From Paracoccaceae bacterium (GTDB taxonomy: Bacteria; Pseudomonadota; Alphaproteobacteria; Rhodobacterales; Rhodobacteraceae): a DNA stretch of 64,000 bases. The notes beneath the pieces are model-generated. The model was not told the DNA's origin. It ran no database searches and saw only the letters and a list, made by a program, of their open reading frames with translations. Below, piece by piece: positions 41,951 through 51,837 of the stretch (positions are counted from its first letter, which is position 1; each line of letters starts with the position of its first letter). The position numbers and the translations under genes were made by a program. Where the stretch lies: positions 62,001 to 126,000 of the forward strand of contig JANSYL010000007.1 of the NCBI GenBank assembly GCA_024742455.1, written 5' to 3'.

Positions 41951-44230
41951 ATGGCAACGGACGAACCCGACAGTTTGCGCGAGGCGGCGCTGTATTATCA
42001 CCAGTTTCCGCGCCCCGGTAAGCTGGAAATCCGCGCCACCAAGCCGCTGGCCAATGGCCGCGACCTGAGCCGCGCCTACAGCCCCGGCGTGGCCGAGGCC
42101 AGCCGCGAGATCCAGGCTGACCCGGCGGCCGCAGCGAAATACACGGCGCGCGGCAACCTTGTGGCCGTGGTGTCGAACGGCACCGCCGTGCTGGGCCTTG
42201 GCAATATCGGCGCGCTGGCCTCGAAACCGGTGATGGAGGGCAAGGCGGTTCTGTTCAAGAAATTCGCCAATATCGACTGTTTCGATCTGGAAGTGGATGA
42301 GCCTGACCCCGAACGGCTGGCCGAGATCGTCTGCGCGCTGGAACCCAGTTTCGGGGCGATCAATCTCGAAGACATCAAGGCCCCCGATTGTTTCATCGTC
42401 GAACAGATTTGCCGCGAGCGGATGAATATCCCCGTTTTCCATGACGACCAGCACGGCACCGCCATCGTCGTGGGGGCGGCGGCGACCAATGCCCTGCATG
42501 TCATGGGCAAGCGGTTCAAGGAGATCAAGGTGGTGTCGACCGGGGGGGGCGCGGCGGGGATCGCCTGCCTCAACATGCTTCTGAAACTGGGGGTCAGGCG
42601 GGAAAACGTCTGGCTCTGCGACCTCGACGGGTTGGTCTACACCGGGCGCGAGGCCGGGATGACCCCGCAAAAGGCCGAATACGCGCAAGGCACGACACCT
42701 GCGGGACTGGCCGATGTGATCGCGGGGGCGGACCTGTTCCTTGGCCTCAGCGGCCCCGGCGTTCTGACACCGGAAATGGTGCAGACAATGGCCGAACGCC
42801 CGGTCATATTCGCGCTGGCAAACCCCACGCCCGAAATCCTGCCCGACCAGGTGCGCGCCGTTGCGCCGGAGGCCATCATCGCCACCGGCCGGTCGGATTT
42901 TCCCAACCAGGTCAACAACGTATTGTGTTTTCCCTTCATCTTTCGGGGCGCGCTGGATGTCGGCGCGACCGAGATCAACGATGCGATGCAACTGGCCTGT
43001 ATCGACGGGATCGCGGCGCTGGCCCGCGCCACCACAAGCGCCGAGGCGGCGGCGGCATATCGCGGCGAAAAGCTGACCTTCGGGGCCGATTACCTCATCC
43101 CCAAACCCTTCGACCCGCGCCTGATGGCGGTGGTGGCCGGCGCCGTGGCCGAGGCCGCGATGGCATCCGGCGTGGCGACGCGGCCCCTGGAGGATATCGC
43201 GGCCTACAAGGCGACGCTCAACCAGGCGGTCTATCGCTCGGCCCTGATCATGCGGCCCGTGTTCGAGGCCGCCAGTGCCACATCGCGGCGGATCGTGTTC
43301 GCCGAGGGCGAGGATGAACGGGTGCTGCGCGCCGCGCAGGCGATGCTGGAGGAAACCACCGAAACCCCGATCCTGATCGGGCGCCCCGAGGTGGTGGAGG
43401 CACGGGCCGAACGGGCGGGGCTGAAGATCAGGCCGACCCAGGATTTCGAACTGGTGAACCCCGAAAACGATCCGCGCTACCGTGATTACTGGGGCACCTA
43501 TCATGAGCTGATGGCCCGGCGCGGCGTCACCCCCGACCTCGCGCGTGCGATCCTGCGCACCAACACCACCGCGATCGGGGCCATCATGGTGCACCGGGGC
43601 GAGGCGGATTCGCTGATCTGCGGCACATTCGGGCAATACCTGTGGCACCTGAACTATGTCGATCAGGTGCTGGGGCGCGACGGGCTCAGCCCCGTGGGGG
43701 CGCTCAGCCTGATGATCATGGAAGACGGGCCGATCTTCGTGGCCGACACCCAGATCAACCCGGTGCCGACCCCGGACCAGATCGCCGAAACCGTTGTGGG
43801 GGCCGCGCGACATGTCCGCCGCTTTGGCCTGACCCCGCAGATCGCTCTGTGTTCATCCAGCCAGTTCGGAAACCTGGACAGCGACAGTGGCCAGCGGATG
43901 CGTGCCGCGCGGGACCTCCTGGACGCGCGTGGGGTCGATTTCTGCTATGAGGGCGAGATGCATGTGGACAGCGCGCTGGACCCTGAATTGCGCGGTCGCA
44001 TCTTTCCAGGTTCGCGTCTGCAGGGGGTGGCCAATGTGCTGGTCTTCGCCTCGACCGACGCCGCCGGCGCCACGCGAAACATATTGAAGATGAAGGCCAA
44101 CGGGCTGGAGGTGGGGCCGATCCTGATGGGAATGGGCAACCGCGCCCATATCGTGACCCCGTCTATCACCGCACGCGGCATCCTCAACATCGCGGCGCTG
44201 GCCGGAACACCCGTGACCCATTACGGCTGA
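41951..44230 (+). CDS. maeB: NADP-dependent malic enzyme with C-terminal phosphotransacetylase-like domain
   Basis: 759 aa, the usual length for MaeB. Residues 1-420 are the malic enzyme, with [52 protein letters not shown] and [15 protein letters not shown] (NADP site). Residues about 430-759 resemble phosphate acetyltransferase ([20 protein letters not shown]) and usually act in regulation rather than catalysis. It decarboxylates malate to pyruvate and gives NADPH. It is preceded by GAGGGAGG. Confidence 0.96.
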   Translation: MATDEPDSLREAALYYHQFPRPGKLEIRATKPLANGRDLSRAYSPGVAEASREIQADPAAAAKYTARGNLVAVVSNGTAVLGLGNIGALASKPVMEGKAVLFKKFANIDCFDLEVDEPDPERLAEIVCALEPSFGAINLEDIKAPDCFIVEQICRERMNIPVFHDDQHGTAIVVGAAATNALHVMGKRFKEIKVVSTGGGAAGIACLNMLLKLGVRRENVWLCDLDGLVYTGREAGMTPQKAEYAQGTTPAGLADVIAGADLFLGLSGPGVLTPEMVQTMAERPVIFALANPTPEILPDQVRAVAPEAIIATGRSDFPNQVNNVLCFPFIFRGALDVGATEINDAMQLACIDGIAALARATTSAEAAAAYRGEKLTFGADYLIPKPFDPRLMAVVAGAVAEAAMASGVATRPLEDIAAYKATLNQAVYRSALIMRPVFEAASATSRRIVFAEGEDERVLRAAQAMLEETTETPILIGRPEVVEARAERAGLKIRPTQDFELVNPENDPRYRDYWGTYHELMARRGVTPDLARAILRTNTTAIGAIMVHRGEADSLICGTFGQYLWHLNYVDQVLGRDGLSPVGALSLMIMEDGPIFVADTQINPVPTPDQIAETVVGAARHVRRFGLTPQIALCSSSQFGNLDSDSGQRMRAARDLLDARGVDFCYEGEMHVDSALDPELRGRIFPGSRLQGVANVLVFASTDAAGATRNILKMKANGLEVGPILMGMGNRAHIVTPSITARGILNIAALAGTPVTHYG

Positions 44231-44237
44231 GCGGGCC

Positions 44238-44747
44238 TTATTCCGCCACGGGGCATCGGTTCATCACGGTGTCGAACGCCCGGTCGGCCCCGGCGAGGGC
44301 GAAGGGGCGGTGGTGGGTGGCCACGGCCGTGATCACCACGACGCCACGTGTGCCCCGGCGCATATGGTCGACAAGGCCTGCGTCGCGGGCGGGATCGTAG
44401 ATGGCAGTGTATTGCATTTCCGGCCCGGGCAGGCGCGTCAGGTCGATGACGGCATATTCGGTATCGTCGACGCGGAACTGAATGGTGCGGGCTTCGGGCA
44501 ACACGATGCGCCCCGCGAAATACAGATGCCAGGCGAGCGGTTCCTCGACCTGGCAGCCAAGCGAGAGGCAGAACATGTTTCCGGTTTCTTCATCGGCGTC
44601 CGGGCAGATCATCGCGCGGTGGAGGATGCCCGGCGCGGTCGTGGCGTCGTGAAGGGACCATTCGACCTCATCTTCTGCCTGCGCAGGAAGACCGGCGAAG
44701 ACAGGCACGATCAAAAGGACGAGCGGGGCGACAATACGGTGCAGCAT
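44238..44747 (-). CDS. Exported protein of unknown function
   Basis: 169 aa. A signal peptide (MLHRIVAPLVLLIVPVFAGL, then PAQA) should be cut before EDEVEW. The mature part has four cysteines (MICPDA, MFCLSLGCQVEE, and NRCPVAE near the end), consistent with two periplasmic disulfides. AAAGGT lies ahead of the ATG. The stop is 7 bp from the convergent maeB stop. No family or catalytic motif is recognised. Confidence 0.75.
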   Translation of the reverse strand: MLHRIVAPLVLLIVPVFAGLPAQAEDEVEWSLHDATTAPGILHRAMICPDADEETGNMFCLSLGCQVEEPLAWHLYFAGRIVLPEARTIQFRVDDTEYAVIDLTRLPGPEMQYTAIYDPARDAGLVDHMRRGTRGVVVITAVATHHRPFALAGADRAFDTVMNRCPVAE

Positions 44748-44818
44748 CGGCGGGACCTTTCGAATTTGATCCCACCGTTGCCCGGCTGTGCCCGCAGCGC
44801 AATGCGCCCGATTGCCCC

Positions 44819-45070
44819 TCAGCCCAGGGTAATGCGCAACAGGAAGAGAAACATCACCGCCGCCGCGATCAGGGCCGAGATGACGAGGGCCGGAAAGCCA
44901 AAGGTCAGCACGGCGATCGCCACCAGCGAGACCACCGCGATGATCGCTGCGTAGGCATTATCGACATCTCCTTCGACCACTTCGCGGGCCATGCGCCCGA
45001 TCACGGGAATACGGTAGGTGATATGGCGGGTCAGCATCCGCTGGCGCGGCGGTTCCGGGGCGAGGCTCAT
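44819..45070 (-). CDS. Small two-span membrane protein of unknown function
   Basis: 83 aa from MSLAPEPPRQRMLTRHITYR, with AAGGAAACG upstream; an extension to 45229 is rejected. The N-terminal half is basic and soluble (IPVIGRMAREVVEGDVDNAY). Two hydrophobic spans follow (about 42-58 and 60-80, AAIIAVVSLVAIAVLTFGFP and ALIAAAVMFLFLL). It is divergent from prpE. I recognise no function. Confidence 0.65.
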   Translation of the reverse strand: MSLAPEPPRQRMLTRHITYRIPVIGRMAREVVEGDVDNAYAAIIAVVSLVAIAVLTFGFPALVISALIAAAVMFLFLLRITLG

Positions 45071-45256
45071 GAGCGTTTCCTTGGCAAGGGGTGTCAGTGT
45101 TCGCAAGGTGGGAAATGGCGCGCCCCGTCCGTCCCGACAGGGGACAGGGCGTCGCAGGCGCGCAAGCCGCGCTGCGGCAATGAAACCGAATTGCGCGCAC
45201 CGGTCGGGCCGGGATAGGAAATTACGCAACTCTGGGGCGAAGAAGGGACATCAGCC

Positions 45257-47155
45257 ATGGGATATGCAGAGATCTACCGCCGGGCGCAGACTGATCCCGA
45301 GGGTTTCTGGATGGAGGCCGCCGAGGCCATCGACTGGGTGCAGCCCCCCTCGAAGGCGCTGTTTGCCGATAACGCCCCGCTTTACGAATGGTTCGCCGAT
45401 GGCATGGTCAACACCTGCTGGAACGCCGTCGACCGCCATGTCGAGGCAGGGCATGGCGACCGGGTCGCGATCATCCATGACAGCCCCCTGACCGGCACCA
45501 CCCACAAGATCACCTATGCCGAGCTGCAGGCCCGGGTGGCGAGCCTTGCCGGGGCGCTGCGGGCCAAGGGTGTCGAAAAGGGCGATCGCGTCATCATCTA
45601 CATGCCGATGGTGCCCGAAGCGGTGGAGGCGATGCTGGCCTGCGGGCGGATCGGGGCGATCCATTCGGTCGTCTTCGGCGGGTTCGCGTCGAACGAACTG
45701 GCCGTGCGGATCGACGATTGCCAGCCGAAATGCATTATCGCCGCCTCCTGCGGGATCGAGCCGGGCCGGGTGGTGCATTACAAGCCGTTGCTGGATGGCG
45801 CGCTGGACCTGGCCGCGCACAAGCCCGAATTCTGCGTGATTTTCCAGCGTGAGCAAGAGGTCGCGAAGCTGGAGGAGGGGCGCGATGTCGATTGGCACGC
45901 GTTCCAGTACGGGGTGGACCCTGCGGAATGCGTGCCGGTCGAGGGCAACCACCCGTCCTATATCCTCTACACCTCGGGCACGACCGGTCAGCCCAAGGGC
46001 GTGGTGCGCCACACCGCCGGCCACCTGGTGGCGCTGAACTGGTCGATGCGCAACCTTTACGACATGCAGCCGGGCGAGGTGTTCTGGGCGGCGTCCGATG
46101 TGGGCTGGGTCGTGGGCCATTCCTATATCTGTTATGCGCCGCTGGTTTACGGCTGCACCACCATCGTGTTCGAAGGCAAGCCCGTGGGCACGCCCGATGC
46201 AGGCACGTTCTGGCGCGTGATCCGGGACCACAAGGTCAAATGCCTGTTCACCGCCCCGACCGCGTTTCGCGCGATCAAGCGCGACGATCCGCAAGGTGCG
46301 CTGGTGAAGGATTACGACCTGTCGAGCCTGGAAAGCCTGTTCCTGGCCGGTGAACGGGCCGATCCGGACACGATCAAATGGGCACAGGACAAGCTGGGCG
46401 TGCCGGTGATCGACCACTGGTGGCAGACCGAAACCGGCTGGGCTATCGCGGGCAACCCGCTGGGGATCGAGAAGCTGCCGGTCAAGATCGGGTCACCCGC
46501 CGTGGCGATGCCGGGCTATGACGTGCAGATCCTCGATGAGGGCGGCCATCCGATGAAACCGGGTGAACTGGGGGCCATCGCGGTCAAGCTGCCGCTTCCG
46601 CCGGGCACCCTGCCGACGCTGTGGAACGCCGAGGCGCGGTATCGCAAAAGCTACCTGGAACACTTCCCGGGCTACTACGAAACGGGCGATGCGGGATATG
46701 TGGATGAGGACGGATACCTTTACATCATGGCGCGCACCGATGACGTCATAAACGTGGCCGGGCACCGCCTTTCGACCGGCGCGATGGAGGAGGTTCTGGC
46801 CGCCCATCCCGACGTCGCCGAATGCGCGGTCATCGGGGTGACCGACAGCCTGAAAGGGCAGTTGCCGATGGGGTTTGTGTGCCTGAACAAGGGCACGATC
46901 ACCTCGGCCGAGGATGTCGTGGCCGATTGCGTGAAACTGGTGCGCGACCAGATCGGCCCGGTGGCAGCCTTCAAGCTGGCCGTGGTTGTGGAACGCCTGC
47001 CCAAGACCCGGTCGGGCAAGATATTGCGCGCCACGATGGTCAAGATCGCGGATGGGGCGGATTACAAGATGCCCGCCACCATCGATGACCCGGCGATCCT
47101 GGATGAGATCGCCGAGGCCGTTGCGGAACTGGGCTACGGGCGCGCGCCGGCCTGA
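45257..47155 (+). CDS. prpE: Propionyl-CoA synthetase (AMP-forming)
   Basis: 632 aa, AAGGGA upstream of the ATG. It is an ANL-superfamily acyl-CoA ligase of the acetyl/propionyl type: VFGGFASNELAVRIDDCQPK, P-loop YTSGTTGQPKGVVRHT, DHWWQTETGW, YYETGDAGYVDEDGYLYI and the C-terminal acetylatable Lys in KTRSGKILRATM. Residues RHTAGHLVALNWSM are characteristic of PrpE rather than acetyl-CoA synthetase. It activates propionate with ATP and CoA, feeding the methylmalonyl or methylcitrate routes. It is divergent from the small membrane protein. Confidence 0.92.
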   Translation: MGYAEIYRRAQTDPEGFWMEAAEAIDWVQPPSKALFADNAPLYEWFADGMVNTCWNAVDRHVEAGHGDRVAIIHDSPLTGTTHKITYAELQARVASLAGALRAKGVEKGDRVIIYMPMVPEAVEAMLACGRIGAIHSVVFGGFASNELAVRIDDCQPKCIIAASCGIEPGRVVHYKPLLDGALDLAAHKPEFCVIFQREQEVAKLEEGRDVDWHAFQYGVDPAECVPVEGNHPSYILYTSGTTGQPKGVVRHTAGHLVALNWSMRNLYDMQPGEVFWAASDVGWVVGHSYICYAPLVYGCTTIVFEGKPVGTPDAGTFWRVIRDHKVKCLFTAPTAFRAIKRDDPQGALVKDYDLSSLESLFLAGERADPDTIKWAQDKLGVPVIDHWWQTETGWAIAGNPLGIEKLPVKIGSPAVAMPGYDVQILDEGGHPMKPGELGAIAVKLPLPPGTLPTLWNAEARYRKSYLEHFPGYYETGDAGYVDEDGYLYIMARTDDVINVAGHRLSTGAMEEVLAAHPDVAECAVIGVTDSLKGQLPMGFVCLNKGTITSAEDVVADCVKLVRDQIGPVAAFKLAVVVERLPKTRSGKILRATMVKIADGADYKMPATIDDPAILDEIAEAVAELGYGRAPA

Positions 47156-47198
47156 AACGCTTTCACATGTAAGGGATTGCTGGTAGTGTCTCCAGGGT

Positions 47199-48773
47199 GT
47201 GAGTAACTCGGGGGCGCGTGTGAAGGACACCGGCGAGACCAGAGATACCGGACAACAGGACACTTTTCCGCGCCAGGCGACGGTGCTGGAGACGCTGCAG
47301 CTTTTCACGCATGATATCCGGTCGGCGATGTCCGATGTCGTGGGTGGTCTGCGCCTGATCGACACCCATGACCTGTCCGCCGAAACCCGCACCCAGATCG
47401 ACCGCGTGCGTGCGGCGGGCGATACGCTGGCCGCCCTTGTCGATGCCGCGCTGATGGCGGCGGCGGGCGAAACCCGCATCCACGAAGCCGAGGCCGACAC
47501 CCGGATGGACGCGTGGCTGTCGGCGCTTGCCGGGCGATGGTCGGGCCGGGCGCAGGCGGAACGGTCCAGTTTCTCGGTCGATCCGGGTGCCTGCATGCCC
47601 CACCGTCTGCGGCTGGCCCAGGTGACACTGGACCGGATCGTGGGCAACCTGATCGGCAATGCGCTGAACCATGCGCGCGGCGCGCCGGTGGTGCTGGTCA
47701 TCGAGGGCCGGCCCGGCGCGGGCGTCAAGCTGCGCATCGTGGATGGCGGCAAGGGCTATCCCGAGGCGGTCCTGCGCGAAGTGTCGGAACGCGGTGAGGC
47801 GTCGCCCATCGGGGCCGGCGCGGGCAGCGGCCTGGGCTTGCGGATCGTGGCGGAATTGTCGCGGCAGGCCGGGGGGCATCTGACGCTGGAAAACGCCGAG
47901 GTGGGCGGCGGTGTCGCCACCCTGCACCTGCCCGACCAGGCGGTGGTGTGGGACAGCGCCCCGGCTGCCCCCTGCGCCCCGCCCGATCTGAGCGGGCTGC
48001 GCCTGCTGGTGGCCGAGGACAACCTGACCAACCAGACCATCCTGCGCCAGCTGCTGGGCAAGATGCAGGCCGAGGTTGTGTTCGTTGCCGACGGGGTGGC
48101 GGCGCTGGAGGTGGCCGCGCGCGAGGTCTTCGACCTTGCGCTGATCGATATCGAGATGCCCCGCAAATCGGGGCTCGAGGTGATGCGCGGCATCCGTGCG
48201 ATGGAGGAACCGCGCGCCTCGATGCCCCTGATCGCGCTGACCGCCTATGTGCTGCGCGACAATCGCGAGGCGATCTATGCCGCGGGTGCGGATGGCATTA
48301 TCGGCAAGCCGATTGCCTCGGGCACGGCCTTCGGGCGGGCGATCCTGCGCCATGTCGGACGGCCCGACGGGATGCCGGGTGCCGCGGAGGTTCTGGGTGG
48401 TCGCATCGATGACAGTTGCGGGGTCAAGCTGGACCATGCCCGGTTCGCCGCGCTGATGGAGGTGGCGGGCCCGGACGGGCGCGCGGAACTGCTGGAGCGG
48501 CTGGACGAGGACCTGAGGGCCGTGCGCGCGGCGTTGGACATCGCGGTGCCCGACAAGACGATCGGCGAGATACGCGCGCAGACCCATATCCTGATCGCCT
48601 TGGCAGGTGCGGTTGGCGCGGACCGGCTGGCCCGGCTGGCCGAGGTTCTGAACATCGCCGCCAAGCGGCAGCGGCTGGAGGATTTCGCGGGTCTCTATGG
48701 CCCCTGCCGTGCCGAACTGGGTGACCTGATCACCCATGTCGCCGCCGAGGCGCGCGCAGCCCCGGTGGCCTGA
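47199..48773 (+). CDS. Hybrid sensor histidine kinase with REC and HPt domains
   Basis: 524 aa from a GTG start. The order is: a short dimerisation region with the phospho-His in LFTHDIRSAMSDVVGGLRLI (about 37), an HATPase domain (about 130-255) with VGNLIGNALNHA and GSGLGLRIVAELSRQAGG, a receiver (about 270-390) with AEDNLTNQTILRQLL and the acceptor Asp in LALIDIEMPRKSG, then a C-terminal HPt domain (about 430-524) with the His in IRAQTHILIALAGA. There is no membrane span or PAS domain, so it is a cytoplasmic phosphorelay protein with no visible input domain. It lies 43 bp after prpE. Signal and output are unknown. Confidence 0.88.
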   Translation: MSNSGARVKDTGETRDTGQQDTFPRQATVLETLQLFTHDIRSAMSDVVGGLRLIDTHDLSAETRTQIDRVRAAGDTLAALVDAALMAAAGETRIHEAEADTRMDAWLSALAGRWSGRAQAERSSFSVDPGACMPHRLRLAQVTLDRIVGNLIGNALNHARGAPVVLVIEGRPGAGVKLRIVDGGKGYPEAVLREVSERGEASPIGAGAGSGLGLRIVAELSRQAGGHLTLENAEVGGGVATLHLPDQAVVWDSAPAAPCAPPDLSGLRLLVAEDNLTNQTILRQLLGKMQAEVVFVADGVAALEVAAREVFDLALIDIEMPRKSGLEVMRGIRAMEEPRASMPLIALTAYVLRDNREAIYAAGADGIIGKPIASGTAFGRAILRHVGRPDGMPGAAEVLGGRIDDSCGVKLDHARFAALMEVAGPDGRAELLERLDEDLRAVRAALDIAVPDKTIGEIRAQTHILIALAGAVGADRLARLAEVLNIAAKRQRLEDFAGLYGPCRAELGDLITHVAAEARAAPVA

Positions 48774-48899
48774 CCTGCCCGAACGTCGCGCGCCGCCTGT
48801 GCCGCGATCGGCCGCCGAAACTGCACGGGACTTGCATGGCGCGCAGACGCACCGCAGACTGCACCCCTGTCCGGTTCTGCCTGCCCGAAGGAGGCCCGC

Positions 48900-49307
48900 A
48901 TGCCCCCCCGTCCCCCGCTTGTCGAAGCCGCCGCCGAAGTGCGCCTGCGCGCCCATGCGCCCTATTCCGGGTTCAAGGTCGGCGCCGCGATCCTGAGCGT
49001 CGAGGGCCACGAACATCGCGGCTGCAATGTCGAGAACGTGGCCTATCCCGAGGGCACCTGTGCAGAGGCGGGGGCGATCGCGGCGATGATCGCGGCGGGT
49101 GACAGGCGGATCGCCGAGGTGGCGGTGATCGCCGACAGCCCGACGCCGGTGCCCCCCTGCGGTGGGTGCCGTCAGAAACTGGCCGAGTTTGCTGATCCGG
49201 ATGTGCCGGTGACGCTGGCCACGACATCGGGCGCATTGCTGCACACCACCGTGGCGGAGTTGCTGCCGGGCGCCTTTGATGCGGGCCATATGGAAGGCAG
49301 CGCATGA
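48900..49307 (+). CDS. cdd: Cytidine deaminase
   Basis: 135 aa, started by GGAGG. The zinc motif is intact: TCAEAGAIAAM (CAE with catalytic Glu) and PPCGGCRQKLAEF (PCxxC). It also has YSGFKVGAAI and GCNVENVAYPEG. It deaminates cytidine and deoxycytidine to uridine forms. It is the first gene of a five-gene salvage operon; its stop overlaps deoA by four bases. Confidence 0.97.
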   Translation: MPPRPPLVEAAAEVRLRAHAPYSGFKVGAAILSVEGHEHRGCNVENVAYPEGTCAEAGAIAAMIAAGDRRIAEVAVIADSPTPVPPCGGCRQKLAEFADPDVPVTLATTSGALLHTTVAELLPGAFDAGHMEGSA

Positions 49308-50614
49308 CGGACGCCCGGTCGATCCTGCAAAAGCTGCGGGACGGTCTGCGCCTGACCGAGGCCGAGCTTTATGCCTTTGCCGAGGGGCTGGCGACGGGCG
49401 AGGTTACCGATATGCAGGCAGGGGCCTTTGCCATGGGCATCTGCCTGAACGGTATGGAACAGCAATCCCGTGTCGACCTGACCCGCGCAATGCGCGACAC
49501 CGGGATGGTGCTGAAATGGGATCTGGACGGTCCCGTGATCGACAAGCATTCGACCGGCGGGGTAGGGGATTGCGTCTCACCCGTGCTGGCCCCGGCCCTG
49601 GCGGCCTGCGGGGCCTATGTACCGATGATCTCGGGGCGGGGTCTGGGCCATACTGGCGGTACGCTCGACAAGCTGGAATCGATCCCCGGCTACCAGACGC
49701 AGGTATCGGTCGAGGATTTGCAGGAACTGGTCGAAAGCATCGGCTGCGCCATCGTGGGCGCGTCGGGCGATGTGGCCCCGGCGGACAAACGGCTTTATGC
49801 GGTGCGCGATGTAACCGGCACCGTCACCTCCATCGACCTGATCACCGCCTCGATCCTGTCCAAGAAACTGGCCGCAGGGCTGGAGGCGCTTGTGCTGGAC
49901 GTGAAGGTGGGCACCGGGGCGTTCATGCAGACGCCCGAGGATGCGGTGGCCCTGGCGCGATCGCTGGTCGACACGGCACAGGGGGCGGGCTGCATGACCG
50001 CCGCGCTGATCACCGACATGAACCAGCCATTGGTCCCGTCGGCGGGAAATGCGCTGGAAATGATCGAGGTGATGGCGCTTCTGACCGGGGGGGATCTGTC
50101 CGGGCCCCTGGCTCGGTTGACGATTGCGCAGGGGGGCGAGGTTCTGGCGCTGGGCGGGCTGGCGGCGGATGCGGCCGATGGCGAAGGCCGGATCGCCCGC
50201 GCCCTGCAATCGGGCGAGGCGGCGGAGGTGTTCGGGGAAATGGTGGCGGCCCTTGGCGGGCCGCTGGATTTCGTCGAACGCTGGCGCGACCGGCTGCCCG
50301 CAGCACGGGTCATGGTCGATATCCATGCGCAGGAGGCGGCAACCGTGACCGGCATCAACACCCGCGCCCTGGGCGAGGCTGTGGTGCATCTGGGCGGTGG
50401 CAGGCTGAAGGCCGATGACACGCTCGATCTGGCCGTGGGGCTGAGCGATATCGCGCGGATCGGCGACCGGGTGGACGGCGCCCGCCCGCTCTGTCGCATT
50501 CATGCGGCGAGCGAGGAGGCGGCCTTTGACGTCACGGGGCAATTGAGAGATGCGTTCACTCTGGGCGACGCGGCGGGGCCGGTGCCCGATTTGATTCATG
50601 ACAGGATCGCCTGA
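49304..50614 (+). CDS. deoA: Thymidine phosphorylase
   Basis: 436 aa. The signature of pyrimidine-nucleoside phosphorylases is present, DKHSTGGVGDCVSPVLAPAL, with GRGLGHTGGTLDKLESIPGY, STKSIL-type AASILSKKLAAGLEALVLDV and KVGTGAFM. It splits thymidine or deoxyuridine with phosphate to base and deoxyribose-1-phosphate. ATG overlaps the cdd stop, and its TGA overlaps the deoB ATG by one base. Confidence 0.96.
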   Translation: MTDARSILQKLRDGLRLTEAELYAFAEGLATGEVTDMQAGAFAMGICLNGMEQQSRVDLTRAMRDTGMVLKWDLDGPVIDKHSTGGVGDCVSPVLAPALAACGAYVPMISGRGLGHTGGTLDKLESIPGYQTQVSVEDLQELVESIGCAIVGASGDVAPADKRLYAVRDVTGTVTSIDLITASILSKKLAAGLEALVLDVKVGTGAFMQTPEDAVALARSLVDTAQGAGCMTAALITDMNQPLVPSAGNALEMIEVMALLTGGDLSGPLARLTIAQGGEVLALGGLAADAADGEGRIARALQSGEAAEVFGEMVAALGGPLDFVERWRDRLPAARVMVDIHAQEAATVTGINTRALGEAVVHLGGGRLKADDTLDLAVGLSDIARIGDRVDGARPLCRIHAASEEAAFDVTGQLRDAFTLGDAAGPVPDLIHDRIA

Positions 50615-51825
50615 TGCCCCGTGCGTTCCTTGTGGTGATGGATAGTGTCGGGATCGGCGGCGCGCCCGATGCCGGGGACTTCTTCAACGGCCATCTGCCT
50701 GATACCGGGGCGAACACGCTGGGCCATATCGCGGCGGCCTGCGCAGCCGGGAAGGCGGAGGACGGGCGCAGCGGGCCGCTCAGGATGCCCAATCTCGGCG
50801 CGCTCGGCCTCGGGGCTGCGCTGCGCCTGTCGGGCGCGCGGGGCGAGGGGCTGGATGCCGACCCGGCGGGTCTTTGGGGCGCGGCGGAAGAGGTCTCCGC
50901 CGGCAAGGACACCCCATCGGGCCATTGGGAACTGGCCGGTCTGCCGGTGCCGTGGGACTGGACCTATTTCCCCGACACTCGTCCCGCATTTCCCGCCGAC
51001 CTTTCGGCCGAGGTGGCACGGCTGGCGGGAACCGATGGCATCCTTGGCGATTGCCATGCCAGCGGGACCGAGATCATCGCGCGGCTTGGCGATGCGCATG
51101 TGAAGACCGGCAAACCGATCTGCTACACCTCCGCCGACAGCGTGTTCCAGATCGCCGCCCATGAAGAGGCGTTCGGGCTGGAGCGCCTGCTGGAGCTGTG
51201 CCGGGCGCTGGCCCCGCGGCTGCACGCAATACGGGTTGGCCGGGTGATCGCACGCCCTTTCGTCGGAAAGACCGGCAGCTACAGCCGCACCGCAAACCGC
51301 CGCGATTTCGCGATAACCCCGCCGGGCGCAACGCTTTTGGATTGGGTTGAGGGGGCGGGGCGGGTGACCATCGGCATAGGCAAGATCAGTGATATCTTCG
51401 CTGGCAAGGGCGTGGGCAAGGTGTTGAAGGGCTCCGATGCGGTGCTGATGGACCATCTGGCGGATTGCGTGGCCAATGCGCCGGAGGGCAGCCTGACCTT
51501 CGCCAATTTCGTCGAATTCGACAGCCTTTACGGCCATCGCCGCGACGTGGCGGGCTATGCGCGGCATCTTGAATGGTTCGATGCGGGCATGGGCCCGATC
51601 CTTGCCGCGCTCAGGCCCGATGACCTGCTGATCTTCACCGCCGACCATGGCAATGACCCGACCTGGCCCGGCACCGACCATACCCGTGAACGGGTGCCGG
51701 TGGTTGCCAAGGGCCCCTGTTCCGGGCAGATCGGCATCCGGGCCTTCGCCGATGTCGCCGCCTCCGTCGCGGCGCATCTGGGGGTGGAGGCCGAGGGGCC
51801 GGGGCGGTCGTTCCTGCCGGGGTGA
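50614..51825 (+). CDS. deoB: Phosphopentomutase
   Basis: 403 aa. It belongs to the alkaline phosphatase superfamily: the N-terminal metal site VVMDSVGIGGAPDAGDF, the phospho-acceptor Thr in GKDTPSGHWELAG and the C-terminal metal ligands FTADHGNDPTWPGTDHTRE. It interconverts deoxyribose-1-phosphate and deoxyribose-5-phosphate, linking the deoA product to central metabolism. deoC, the aldolase, is not in the window. add follows after 12 bp. Confidence 0.96.
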   Translation: MPRAFLVVMDSVGIGGAPDAGDFFNGHLPDTGANTLGHIAAACAAGKAEDGRSGPLRMPNLGALGLGAALRLSGARGEGLDADPAGLWGAAEEVSAGKDTPSGHWELAGLPVPWDWTYFPDTRPAFPADLSAEVARLAGTDGILGDCHASGTEIIARLGDAHVKTGKPICYTSADSVFQIAAHEEAFGLERLLELCRALAPRLHAIRVGRVIARPFVGKTGSYSRTANRRDFAITPPGATLLDWVEGAGRVTIGIGKISDIFAGKGVGKVLKGSDAVLMDHLADCVANAPEGSLTFANFVEFDSLYGHRRDVAGYARHLEWFDAGMGPILAALRPDDLLIFTADHGNDPTWPGTDHTRERVPVVAKGPCSGQIGIRAFADVAASVAAHLGVEAEGPGRSFLPG

Positions 51826-51837
51826 AACGGGGGATAT

